Source of the DNA: Cellvibrionales bacterium UBA4495
GTDB lineage: Bacteria; Pseudomonadota; Gammaproteobacteria; Pseudomonadales; Porticoccaceae
Reading direction: 5' to 3'
DNA length: 28,118 bases
NCBI GenBank assembly: GCA_002388905.1
Contig: DGNJ01000072.1
Coordinates: 6,225 to 34,342 of the forward strand
Part shown: positions 16,887-23,582 of the stretch, piece by piece
Position numbering within the stretch: position 1 is the stretch's first letter
How the letters are laid out: each line of letters starts with the position of its first letter
Notes under the pieces: model-generated
The model's input: only the letters and a program-made list of their open reading frames with translations
Databases searched by the model: none
Told to the model about the DNA's origin: nothing
Translations under genes and position numbers: made by a program

Positions 16887-16913
16887 TATTACATATTTTA
16901 AATATATGAAACA
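16887..16913. promoter_or_regulatory. Probable TetR2 operator near TBDR2
   Basis: TATTACAT (16887-16894), 11 bases, ATGAAACA (16906-16913). The arms pair at six of eight positions and the 27-base geometry equals that of the TetR1 operators. Extended arms (AATATTACATAT / ATATGAAACATT) pair at 10 of 12. It lies in the TBDR2 promoter area. Confidence 0.5.
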
Positions 16914-16988
16914 TTACAGGGAAAAATGAGTCGTTTTCATCGATTTTATAGCGAATTATAGAACACGATAGTTATATAATGTTTCATA
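16905..16988. repeat. Long-range 12-bp inverted repeat in the tetR2-TBDR2 region
   Basis: TATGAAACATTA (16905-16916) and TAATGTTTCATA (16977-16988) are perfect reverse complements 60 bases apart. Each arm covers one half-site of the TGTTTCAT type, so each gene of the divergent pair has an identical motif near its promoter. Confidence 0.65.
16955..16980 (+). promoter_or_regulatory. tetR2 promoter -10 and overlapping dyad
   Basis: A perfect TATAAT lies at 16975-16980 and overlaps both the 12-bp repeat arm and a second dyad, ATTATAGAAC-N6-GTTATATAAT (9 of 10 pairs). No good -35 is seen. The position about 100 bases before the tetR2 start fits an autoregulated promoter. Confidence 0.45.
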
Positions 16989-17021
16989 ATGTCGATCACG
17001 GAAAAACCTGTTCACTCCGCT

Positions 17022-17060
17022 ATGGCACGCCGAAAAATGGCACGCCGAAAACTACAATAA
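17022..17060 (+). CDS. Possible 12-codon leader ORF made by a 15-bp tandem duplication
   Basis: ATGGCACGCCGAAAA occurs twice in a row (17022-17036, 17037-17051). Read from the first ATG it gives MARRKMARRKLQ and stop at 17060, ending 22 bases before the tetR2 start. No Shine-Dalgarno sequence precedes it, so translation is doubtful; the duplication itself is certain. Confidence 0.2.
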   Translation: MARRKMARRKLQ

Positions 17061-17082
17061 CTCCAGGAGCAAAAAGAAAACC

Positions 17083-17712
17083 ATGTCCATGACCAGCGCC
17101 AAAGCCAGCACCATTGATCGCACCGGCCGGGTGGAAGCGACCATCGGTCGAATCGTCGACACCGCTTTCGAGCTTATGCTGAAACACCATATCGAAAAGC
17201 TGACCATCGCTGAAATCAGCCGGGTCTCCTCAATTTCGAGGCCTACCATCTACCGACACTTCAGCAACCTGGAGGCGATTCACGAGGCTGTATTCCGGCG
17301 TGTGCGCAATGAGTTCGATCGGGGTATGAATGACGCCATCGCCGCCAACCCCAAAGTCGAGGCCAGGATCGAGGTCGTTGCCGACTATATGGCCCTGTTC
17401 GCCCAAAGCCGCTACCCCCAGCAATTGAGCAAGACCAATCCCGATTTCGCCCTGGAATTGGTGACGCGCTTCTTCGATAGCCGCACCGACCTGTACGAGC
17501 GCGCCCTGGCGCCTCTGTTCGATATGGCGGAGACGGTCTCCGGTCGTCCGCTGGATCGCCGGTTTGCCGCGGAGCTGCTCAATCACTACTATATTTCCCT
17601 GAATCTGACCGCTTTCAACCAGCCTGCCGACGCTATCGGCGGCAAGTTGCGAAAACAGATCAGGACGATTCTTCATGCCTACAAGGACACTGAGTCGGGG
17701 GCTAGCGGCTAG
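17083..17712 (+). CDS. TetR-family transcriptional regulator (TetR2)
   Basis: A 209-residue TetR regulator. The DNA-binding domain ends in LTIAEISRVSSISRPTIYRHFSN (helices 2-4). The C-terminal domain contains SKTNPDFALELVTRFFDSRTDLYERALAPLFDMAE, aligning well by eye with NQTDPKFLRKLSLKNFDARVALYKRILEPFFQLVE of TetR1; the two are paralogs. It is divergent from TBDR2 and likely represses TBDR2 and itself through TGTTTCAT-type half-sites. The Shine-Dalgarno sequence is distant (AGGAG about 13 bases before the ATG at 17083); the ATG at 17089 is an alternative. The effector is unknown but is probably the ligand or a product of the adjacent P450/SDR pathway. A leader with a 15-bp tandem duplication precedes it. 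Confidence 0.92.
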   Translation: MSMTSAKASTIDRTGRVEATIGRIVDTAFELMLKHHIEKLTIAEISRVSSISRPTIYRHFSNLEAIHEAVFRRVRNEFDRGMNDAIAANPKVEARIEVVADYMALFAQSRYPQQLSKTNPDFALELVTRFFDSRTDLYERALAPLFDMAETVSGRPLDRRFAAELLNHYYISLNLTAFNQPADAIGGKLRKQIRTILHAYKDTESGASG

Positions 17713-17762
17713 ACCCCCGAGGCGCCTTCAGGGCATTTCGGGAGATTCCGCCCAATCACACC

Positions 17763-18347
17763 ATGAATACCCACCGCGATCTTGAAGACCTCCTGGACCA
17801 TATCCAAGTGGCCGCCAATCGAGACCTTCGACAGATGACCGTGGCAACGATCCTGGAGGCTTCGGGAACCCGCTCCTTCTCGCCCCTGCTTATGCTGGTG
17901 GGGCTGCTGGTCGCTTCACCGTTAAGTGGCATCCCGTTTTTCCCCACGCTGAGTGCCGCGATCGTCCTGGCGGTATCGCTGCAAATATTGCTGGGACGGG
18001 AGCATTTCTGGCTTCCCGGTTGGCTGCTGCGCCGCACCTTACCCGGTGCCCGATTGAAATCGGCCATCGAGTGGCTGAAACCCGGGGCCCGCTTCGTCGA
18101 CCGCCTGATAAGACCCAGACTGTCGCTTCTGGTCAGGGGTCCCGGCAAGTACCCTATCGCCCTGACCTGCCTGCTGATTGCGGCGACCATGCCCCTGATG
18201 GAACTCATCCCTTTTTCCTCATCGGTTGCGGGGCTTACCCTCTGCGCTTTCGGCCTGGCCCTGGCCTCCTACGATGGCATTCTGGCGCTGGCCGCTTACG
18301 TAACCACAGTGATACTGGCCGGACTTGTTATTGCCGGCTTCTCCTAA
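17763..18347 (+). CDS. ExoD-family membrane protein
   Basis: A 194-residue inner-membrane protein of the exopolysaccharide-synthesis ExoD family, first known from rhizobia where its loss alters exopolysaccharide and alkali tolerance; the molecular role is not settled. Family-type features are the N-terminal LEDLLDHIQVAANRDLRQMTVATILEASGTRSFSPLLMLVGLLVASPLSGIPFFPT stretch and the FVDRLIRPRLSLLVRGPGKYPIALTCLLIAATMPLMELIPFSSS block. About four to five hydrophobic segments follow. The start ATG has no clear Shine-Dalgarno sequence; the N-terminus fits the family. It lies 50 bases after tetR2 and is probably unrelated to the oxidation cassettes. A 200-base gap follows it. Confidence 0.88.
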   Translation: MNTHRDLEDLLDHIQVAANRDLRQMTVATILEASGTRSFSPLLMLVGLLVASPLSGIPFFPTLSAAIVLAVSLQILLGREHFWLPGWLLRRTLPGARLKSAIEWLKPGARFVDRLIRPRLSLLVRGPGKYPIALTCLLIAATMPLMELIPFSSSVAGLTLCAFGLALASYDGILALAAYVTTVILAGLVIAGFS

Positions 18348-18555
18348 GGCCTGATAAGCGACCCATTCCTCAGCCTTGCCCCGGCTGGTTTCGGAGTCAC
18401 CGGTGCTGGCGAATAGATCAAGCCGGATAGAGGTAATACCGAACCATTTTGTAAAGCCAGTTGGTCATCCCGCGCCAATGCGACTACCTTTAGATGACTC
18501 GCCCGGTACGAATCCAACCGGGCCCGCTGATTTCTAAACCTGAAAGGGGGTGAGT

Positions 18556-18933
18556 ATGCGGTTACGCCAATTGAAACAGTTCTCATTAATCGCCGCGCTG
18601 GCAATCTTAACCATGACAGCCGCGGCCGGCGCCGACCCGGTCGCCGGGATGGCGGATATCCTGACGGGCCTGAACCACTATCCCGATAGTGAGGAAAAGG
18701 CCAGCCTCAATGCCATCGCCACAAACGAGGCCAACAGCGAAGCGATAAGAACCATCGCCGGTGCCATTCACGACATGGAGCACCGTGTTCAACCCGAAGA
18801 CAAGGAGAAGCTGCAATCGATCGCCGAAGATGACTCCGTGGACCCGGAAACCCGGGAACTTGCCAGGATCCTGCTTGGTATCAATCACAAACCCGATCCG
18901 GAAGCCGTCTCCAGCCTAAAGGCACTGCAATAG
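18556..18933 (+). CDS. Small secreted protein with 35-residue repeats
   Basis: A 125-residue protein that I do not recognise as a named family. It has a signal peptide (MRLRQLKQFSLIAALAILTMTAAAGA) with likely cleavage before DPVAG. The mature part consists of two and a half repeats with an exact 35-residue period, starting GLNH, DMEH and GINH. Repeated positions are H, an acidic pair, K/E, L, I-A, R, I/L-A and two hydrophobic residues, which suggests stacked helix pairs. The repeats are acidic, without Cys. AAAGGGGGTGA lies directly before the ATG at 18556, so the GTG at 18550, inside that sequence, is rejected. It has its own spacing of about 200 bases on each side and is probably transcribed alone. 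Periplasmic binding or scaffold function is only a guess. Confidence 0.75.
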   Translation: MRLRQLKQFSLIAALAILTMTAAAGADPVAGMADILTGLNHYPDSEEKASLNAIATNEANSEAIRTIAGAIHDMEHRVQPEDKEKLQSIAEDDSVDPETRELARILLGINHKPDPEAVSSLKALQ

Positions 18934-18964
18934 GCATCCTGGAATAGCTTTTCGGACGTATCGA

Positions 18965-18989
18965 CGGGATCGGGTGTTCCCCGATCCCG
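18965..18989 (+). terminator. GC-rich stem-loop after the repeat protein gene
   Basis: CGGGATCGGG (18965-18974) pairs perfectly with CCCGATCCCG (18980-18989) around a five-base loop, 31 bases past the stop codon. There is no T tract, so it may be an mRNA 3' end stabiliser or a weak terminator. Confidence 0.45.
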
Positions 18990-19116
18990 CAGCACCCACC
19001 AACCCGCTACCGTGCCAACACTGTTCCCGCAGTAATCACCACCACGCCACAAACGGCCGGCAGCCACACCAGCCTTTCTTGCCGATGCCTCTTGCCACTC
19101 TAGTCCTTGTTGAAAA

Positions 19117-19144
19117 GTTAACGACCCGATAAGGCTCTCTTAAG
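19117..19144 (+). promoter_or_regulatory. PmrA/QseB-like box upstream of the ten-gene operon
   Basis: Three half-sites occur with an 11-base period: GTTAAC (19117-19122), GATAAG (19128-19133) and CTTAAG (19139-19144), each separated by five bases. PmrA and QseB bind YTTAAG-N5-YTTAAG. The last half-site is a perfect match, the others match four of six. The operon encodes an OmpR-type regulator of this branch, so autoregulation is likely. A weak -10-like TATCGA starts 22 bases downstream of the box, the spacing expected for PmrA-type promoters. Confidence 0.45.
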
Positions 19145-19199
19145 CTACCCCGCCTACGCTGCCGGTTATCGAATCAGGAATGCCGACAGGAGAGCCACC

Positions 19200-19925
19200 A
19201 TGTACAGCGCATCGTCCCCGGCCACAATGGAAGAACACAGGGACCATAACACCCTGGGCGGGCTGCGACGGCTGCTCGCCCCGGGCCCGGACTTCTGTCT
19301 CATCGACCACGACCATCCCCAACGGGAGCCCCTCCAGGACTTTATCCGACAACAATTCCATCACCATCACGGGGCCCGTATAACGACCTTTCACCCGCTA
19401 CTACTGACCCTGTCCTGCCTCGGCAACTACCGGGCGGCACTGGGTATACGCTGCGCTGCGGCCGACCACCTGTTTCTCGAGCACTACCTGGACGATACAG
19501 CGGATAGTGTCCTGTCCTCGGCGCTCAAAGGCCACCCGGTGGCCAGGAATCAAATCGTCGAGATCGGAAACCTGGTTTCGACCCTGAACGGTGCCACCCA
19601 ATTATTGTTCCTGGTGCTGGTGGCAATGCTCCACCGGGCCGGTTACCCGTGGGTGATGTTTACCGCGACCCCCCAGGTCCAGCGAAGCATTGCCCGCCTG
19701 GGCTTCGCGGTCACTCCCCTGTGTCGCGCGGACCCCGAGCGCGTACCCGGCGGTGCGAAGCAATGGGGCCGCTACTACGACAATGCCCCTGAAGTCATTG
19801 CCGGCGATATCCGGGCAAGCATGGCCATCTGCGATCGGAGCCGGTTGATGCGCGCGGCCTTGCAGTTCTACGACATACAGATCGATGCGCTGGCCCTTCA
19901 ATTTACAAAGGCCGGTACACGTTAA
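19200..19925 (+). CDS. Thermostable-hemolysin-family protein (GNAT-like)
   Basis: A 241-residue protein resembling the family named after Vibrio delta-VPH thermostable hemolysin. As I recall, this family is related to GNAT acyltransferases and acyl-homoserine-lactone synthases, so an acyl-transfer role is as likely as a toxin role. Supporting segments are TFHPLLLTLSCLGNYRAALGIRCAAADHLFLEHYLDD, an ARNQIVEIGNLVS core strand, NGATQLLFLVLVAMLHRAGYPWVMFTATPQVQRSIARLGF and a C-terminal KQWGRYYDNAPEVIAGDI segment, the fold typical of an acyltransferase-like enzyme. No signal peptide is present, arguing against a secreted lysin. AGGAG lies seven bases before the ATG. It is first in a ten-gene operon and the next gene, an acyl-AMP ligase, starts four bases after its stop, so it may transfer the activated acyl group. 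Confidence 0.82.
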   Translation: MYSASSPATMEEHRDHNTLGGLRRLLAPGPDFCLIDHDHPQREPLQDFIRQQFHHHHGARITTFHPLLLTLSCLGNYRAALGIRCAAADHLFLEHYLDDTADSVLSSALKGHPVARNQIVEIGNLVSTLNGATQLLFLVLVAMLHRAGYPWVMFTATPQVQRSIARLGFAVTPLCRADPERVPGGAKQWGRYYDNAPEVIAGDIRASMAICDRSRLMRAALQFYDIQIDALALQFTKAGTR

Positions 19926-19929
19926 GTTC

Positions 19930-21435
19930 ATGACCGATTTATTGAGGTTCCTGAAACAACGATTGCCAACCACGGCGCCGATGGTAGGGGTAGCTGAAGG
20001 TCCTATCTTATGCCTGTCGGAACTGGACCGCCGGACATCCGCCCTGGCCACGGAACTGTCTGAGCGGGCCATTAATTGCCTGGCCCTGGATGCCGACAAC
20101 GGTCCCGCCTGGCTTGTCGCCGACCTGGCCTGCCAGCGGGCCCGCATTCCCCTGCTCCCTTTGCCGGGTTTTTTCTCGGACAGCCAGAAGTGCCACGCCA
20201 TGACCGCCACCGGGGCCGACGCCTTGATTAGCGACCGCACCTGCACTGCTTCCCGGTGGGGAAGGACTATTTTTCCGGTTGACGACAACGCCATGGTCCT
20301 GACGTACCTGCCGACCGGGCAGCGCGCCAACGACCGGTTACCCCCGGGCACCGGCAAAATCACCTTTACTTCCGGATCCACCGGTACTCCCAAAGGGGTT
20401 TGTCTGAGCAACGGGCAACTGCTGCACCAGGCCGCCACCCTGGCACTTGCGGCAGGCCAGGACAGCCCACGACACCTGTGCCTGTTGCCGCTGCCGATGT
20501 TGCTGGAAAATGTCGCCGGCGCTTACACAGCCATGGTCGCGGGCGGGCAGGCAATCGTCCCGGCCCTGGACCGCCTGGGCTTCAACGGCAGTACCCTGGT
20601 GGATCCCGGGGCCCTGCTCCGGGCTATCGACACGGCCGCACCCCAGACAATGATTCTGGTTCCCCGCCTGCTGGAAGTACTGGTTTCCGCCTGCGAACAG
20701 GGTTGGAGTCCCCCCGAAAGCCTCCGCTTCGTTGCCGTTGGGGGCAGCCGGGTGCCACCGGCACAAATTCATCGGGCGCGCACGCATGGGATCCCGGTCT
20801 ACGAGGGCTATGGCCTGTCGGAGTGTGCCTCCGTGGTAAGCCTGAACACGCCGGCCAACGACCGGCCGGGCACCGCCGGCAAACCCCTGCCGCACCTCAC
20901 TGTCACCTTCGACCGTGGCGAACTGACAGTAGCCGGCAACCCCTTTCTCGGCTATGTCGGCGAGCCCCGGAGCTGGGGGCAGGAAACCGTGGCCACGGGC
21001 GACCTGGGCGAAATGGAAGACGGTTTTCTGGTCCTGCGGGGACGGCGCAAGAATCTCCTGGTGTCCAGTTACGGACGCAACATCAGTCCGGAATGGGTGG
21101 AGAGCGAAATACTGGCCGGCCCGGCCATCGCCGACTGCATCGTCTTCGGCGATGCCCGCCCCTGGCCGGTGGCGCTGGTCCAGGCTGCACCCGGCGCCAC
21201 TGACCACGATATCAACCGATGGCTGGCGCACTGCAACCGGACATTGCCCGATTACGCCCGCGTTCACCGCTGGCAACACCTGCCATCCCCCCTGGCGGAC
21301 GTGCCGGGGGCTCTCACAGCCAACGGCCGGCCCCGGCGGGAGGCGATCACCCGATACTACCGCCGGATTCTCGACGATCTATACGCGGAGGGAACCACCC
21401 TTCCCGCACACGCCTGTAAGGAGACTCTCGACTGA
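19930..21435 (+). CDS. AMP-binding acyl-adenylate ligase
   Basis: A 501-residue ANL-superfamily enzyme that would activate a carboxylic acid with ATP as acyl-AMP, then pass it to CoA, a carrier or an acyltransferase. Motifs: A3 ITFTSGSTGTPKG (144-156), A5 YGLSE (294-298), A7 TGD (356-358, Asp358), A8 GRRKN and SPEWVE (371-391). At the A10 position it reads T-A-N-G-R467 instead of the usual G-K, so the catalytic Lys of the adenylation step is Arg. The start ATG at 19930 is four bases after the previous stop, with a weak Shine-Dalgarno sequence, suggesting coupling; a frame extension to 19885 overlaps the previous gene and is rejected. Its stop overlaps the next ATG by one base. The N-terminal part is short compared with full-length acyl-CoA synthetases. 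Confidence 0.88.
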   Translation: MTDLLRFLKQRLPTTAPMVGVAEGPILCLSELDRRTSALATELSERAINCLALDADNGPAWLVADLACQRARIPLLPLPGFFSDSQKCHAMTATGADALISDRTCTASRWGRTIFPVDDNAMVLTYLPTGQRANDRLPPGTGKITFTSGSTGTPKGVCLSNGQLLHQAATLALAAGQDSPRHLCLLPLPMLLENVAGAYTAMVAGGQAIVPALDRLGFNGSTLVDPGALLRAIDTAAPQTMILVPRLLEVLVSACEQGWSPPESLRFVAVGGSRVPPAQIHRARTHGIPVYEGYGLSECASVVSLNTPANDRPGTAGKPLPHLTVTFDRGELTVAGNPFLGYVGEPRSWGQETVATGDLGEMEDGFLVLRGRRKNLLVSSYGRNISPEWVESEILAGPAIADCIVFGDARPWPVALVQAAPGATDHDINRWLAHCNRTLPDYARVHRWQHLPSPLADVPGALTANGRPRREAITRYYRRILDDLYAEGTTLPAHACKETLD

Positions 21436-22103
21436 TGAGTTTTTATGATCTTCTAGTTAAAGAAACCGAAAGCGACCGGACACGCCTGCTGCACGCCCCC
21501 CTGATCACCCGGGCGCTTGACGGCACCCTGACCCGGGAAGAATACCTCGCCTTTCTCGGGCAGGCCTACCATCACGTCAAACACACAGTGCCACTGCTCA
21601 TGGCCACCGGCGCCCGCCTGCCGGACACCCGGGAATGGCTGCGCCGTGCAGTGGCTGAGTACATTGAGGAAGAACTGGGCCACGAGGAGTGGATACTCAA
21701 CGATATCGCCGCCTGCGGGGGAGACCGCGAGGCGGCCCGGCAAAGCCGGCCCGCCCCTGAAACGGAGCTGATGGTGGCTTACGCCTATGACACCGTGAAC
21801 CGGGTCGACCCCTTGGGGTTTTTCGGCATGGTATTCGTCCTGGAAGGCACCAGCGTCCGGGTCGCTTCTCGCGCCGCCGAACGCATTCGGGTTTCGCTGC
21901 AGCTACCGGAATCGGCGTTTTCCTACCTGAATTCCCACGGCGCCCTGGACCTGGAGCACATGGATTTTTTCGAGCAATTAATGAACCGGGTTGACGACCC
22001 CGGCGAGCAGGCCCGGATTATTCATTGCGCCCGGATGTTTTACCGCCTCTACGGCGACATCTTCCGCGACCTCACACGAAACCCGCTCGCCGCGGCGAGC
22101 TGA
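21435..22103 (+). CDS. Haem-oxygenase-like diiron oxidase (HDO), TenA/UndA-like
   Basis: A 222-residue all-helical protein of the TenA/haem-oxygenase-like superfamily, in the branch annotated as iron-containing redox enzymes. The putative metal ligands are E80-x2-H83 (EELGH), E137 (VLEGTS), H168-x3-D172-x2-H175 (HGALDLEH). This set and spacing match what is known for diiron HDO enzymes such as UndA and CADD, which activate oxygen to cleave C-C or C-H bonds of small acids or amino acids; TenA thiaminases lack it. No signal peptide. It overlaps the acyl-ligase stop by one base (TGATG), and an SDR follows after nine bases. The FTR1 and cupredoxin-like genes at the end of the same operon could provide iron. 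The substrate, perhaps a fatty acid or acyl product, is inference. Confidence 0.85.
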   Translation: MSFYDLLVKETESDRTRLLHAPLITRALDGTLTREEYLAFLGQAYHHVKHTVPLLMATGARLPDTREWLRRAVAEYIEEELGHEEWILNDIAACGGDREAARQSRPAPETELMVAYAYDTVNRVDPLGFFGMVFVLEGTSVRVASRAAERIRVSLQLPESAFSYLNSHGALDLEHMDFFEQLMNRVDDPGEQARIIHCARMFYRLYGDIFRDLTRNPLAAAS

Positions 22104-22112
22104 GGGAAGAGC

Positions 22113-22898
22113 ATGGATATCACGGATCGAAATGTTCTGCTAACGGGCGCCAGCGGTGGCATCGGTACCGCCATTGCCGAGTGTCTCGCCGAACGGGGTG
22201 CCCGACTGACCCTGGCGGGCCGCAACAAGGAAAAACTCGACATTATGGCCTCGCGCCTCGGTGGCGGCCACCGCACGATCAGCGCCGATATTGCCACCCC
22301 CGGGGGCCGGCAGCGCCTGGTCGATGCCCTCGCCGGCGGGGAACCGGACATCCTGATAAACAACGCCGGAACCCTGGATTTCGGCCTCTTCGATGAACAG
22401 GAGCCGGACCGGATCGAGGCCATGATACACCTCAACCTGCTCGCGCCCATCCTGCTGACCCGGGCACTGCTCCCCGCTCTCGAAAGCCGGCCGGAAGCGG
22501 CCATTGTCAATATTGGCTCCACCTTCGGCAGTATCGGGCACCCGGGTTTCGCCAGCTACTGCGCCGCCAAATTCGGCTTGCGAGGGTTCACCGAAGCCCT
22601 GCGCAGGGAACTGGCGGAAAGCAACATTCATATTCATTACCTGGCCCCTCGAGCCACCCGCACCGAATTGAACAGCCACCCCGTAACCGCCATGAATGAA
22701 TCTCTCGGCAATGCCACGGACGACCCCGCCACGGTTGCGGCGGCCCTCGTCGAACTCATCGCCAGAGACAGGGGTGAAAATCGCTATATGGGATGGCCCG
22801 AAAAACTCTACGTGCGCATTAACAGCCTGCTGCCCGGCCTGATCGACAGGGCCCTGGCCAGGCAGTTGCGCACCATACGCGATTTTGCCAGAGAGTAA
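22113..22898 (+). CDS. SDR-family oxidoreductase (SDR4)
   Basis: A 261-residue classical SDR. Motifs: TGASGGIG (11-18), R37-N-K after strand 2 (LAGRNKEKL), where Arg favours NADP(H), NNAG near 85, Ser in IGSTFGS and Tyr-x3-Lys in YCAAKFGLRGF. The IHYLAPRATRTELNS segment replaces the usual PG motif. The C-terminus has a hydrophobic, basic stretch (LPGLIDRALARQLRTIRDFARE) that may contact the membrane. GAGGGA lies five bases before the ATG, nine bases after the HDO stop. In the operon it probably reduces or oxidises the product of the acyl-ligase/HDO steps. NADP use suggests a biosynthetic direction, which is inference. Confidence 0.9.
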   Translation: MDITDRNVLLTGASGGIGTAIAECLAERGARLTLAGRNKEKLDIMASRLGGGHRTISADIATPGGRQRLVDALAGGEPDILINNAGTLDFGLFDEQEPDRIEAMIHLNLLAPILLTRALLPALESRPEAAIVNIGSTFGSIGHPGFASYCAAKFGLRGFTEALRRELAESNIHIHYLAPRATRTELNSHPVTAMNESLGNATDDPATVAAALVELIARDRGENRYMGWPEKLYVRINSLLPGLIDRALARQLRTIRDFARE

Positions 22899-22920
22899 CC
22901 CGCAACCCGGAGATCACCCC

Positions 22921-23577
22921 ATGAACGCAATAACCCGCAATCTCGCCGTCGTACTTGTATTCGCGGCCCTGAGCCTGAGTCTCGACACCCTGGCCGACCA
23001 GTCAGGCGACATACGTCACCTCCAGAGCCGCTGGGCTGAGGTCAACTATCAGTTGGCCGGCAAGGCTCAGAAAACGGCGTTTGAACAATTGATCGAAACA
23101 GCCGAGCAAACGACAACCCGCCACCCCGAGAGTCCCGAGGCCTGGATCTGGAGCGGTATCATCAAATCCAGCTATGCCGGTGTCGCCGGGGGCCTGTCCG
23201 CACTCAAGTACGCCAAGGCGGCAAAAAGCGATCTGGAAGCGGCCATGAACATCGACGATTCGGCGCTGTCCGGCTCCGCCTATACGAGCCTGGGCACGCT
23301 TTACGCACAGGTGCCGGGCTGGCCCCTGGGTTTCGGCAACGACAAGAAAGCGGAAAAAATGTTGAAAAAGGCCGTATCCCTCAACCCGAACGGCATCGAC
23401 AGCAATTATTTCTATGGCCGCTTTCTCGCCGACGAAGGCCGTTATCAGGAAGCCCGGACCTATCTGACCAGGGCCCGGCAGGCGCCGTCCCGACCCGACC
23501 GCCCCCTCGCCGACGCGGGGAGACACGAGGAAATCGATAAAGCACTGGCGGAAGTGGGGGCAAAACTCGCAAAATAG
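22921..23577 (+). CDS. TatT-family/TPR-like exported protein
   Basis: A 218-residue protein with a signal peptide (MNAITRNLAVVLVFAALSLSLDTLA) and helical repeat structure; the PGWPLGFGNDKKAEKMLKKAVSLNPNGIDSNYFYGRFLADEGRYQEARTYL segment is typical of the TatT component family, TPR-like proteins first linked to TRAP transporters of Treponema. No TRAP permease is nearby, so it may act as a periplasmic scaffold or binding protein here. No lipobox Cys is seen. GGAG lies eight bases before the ATG; 22 bases separate it from SDR4. It is conserved in this operon position only by inference. It could hold or carry the product in the periplasm. Confidence 0.82.
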   Translation: MNAITRNLAVVLVFAALSLSLDTLADQSGDIRHLQSRWAEVNYQLAGKAQKTAFEQLIETAEQTTTRHPESPEAWIWSGIIKSSYAGVAGGLSALKYAKAAKSDLEAAMNIDDSALSGSAYTSLGTLYAQVPGWPLGFGNDKKAEKMLKKAVSLNPNGIDSNYFYGRFLADEGRYQEARTYLTRARQAPSRPDRPLADAGRHEEIDKALAEVGAKLAK

Positions 23578-23582
23578 CAGGC

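Noticed and set aside
16980..17006. Second full TetR2 operator with TGTTTCAT as left arm
   Set aside because: The right arm matches only five of eight positions; kept only as part of the long-range inverted repeat.
20338..21279. 313-codon minus-strand frame inside the acyl-AMP ligase
   Set aside because: The ligase frame has all ANL motifs; the antisense product has none and no start signal.
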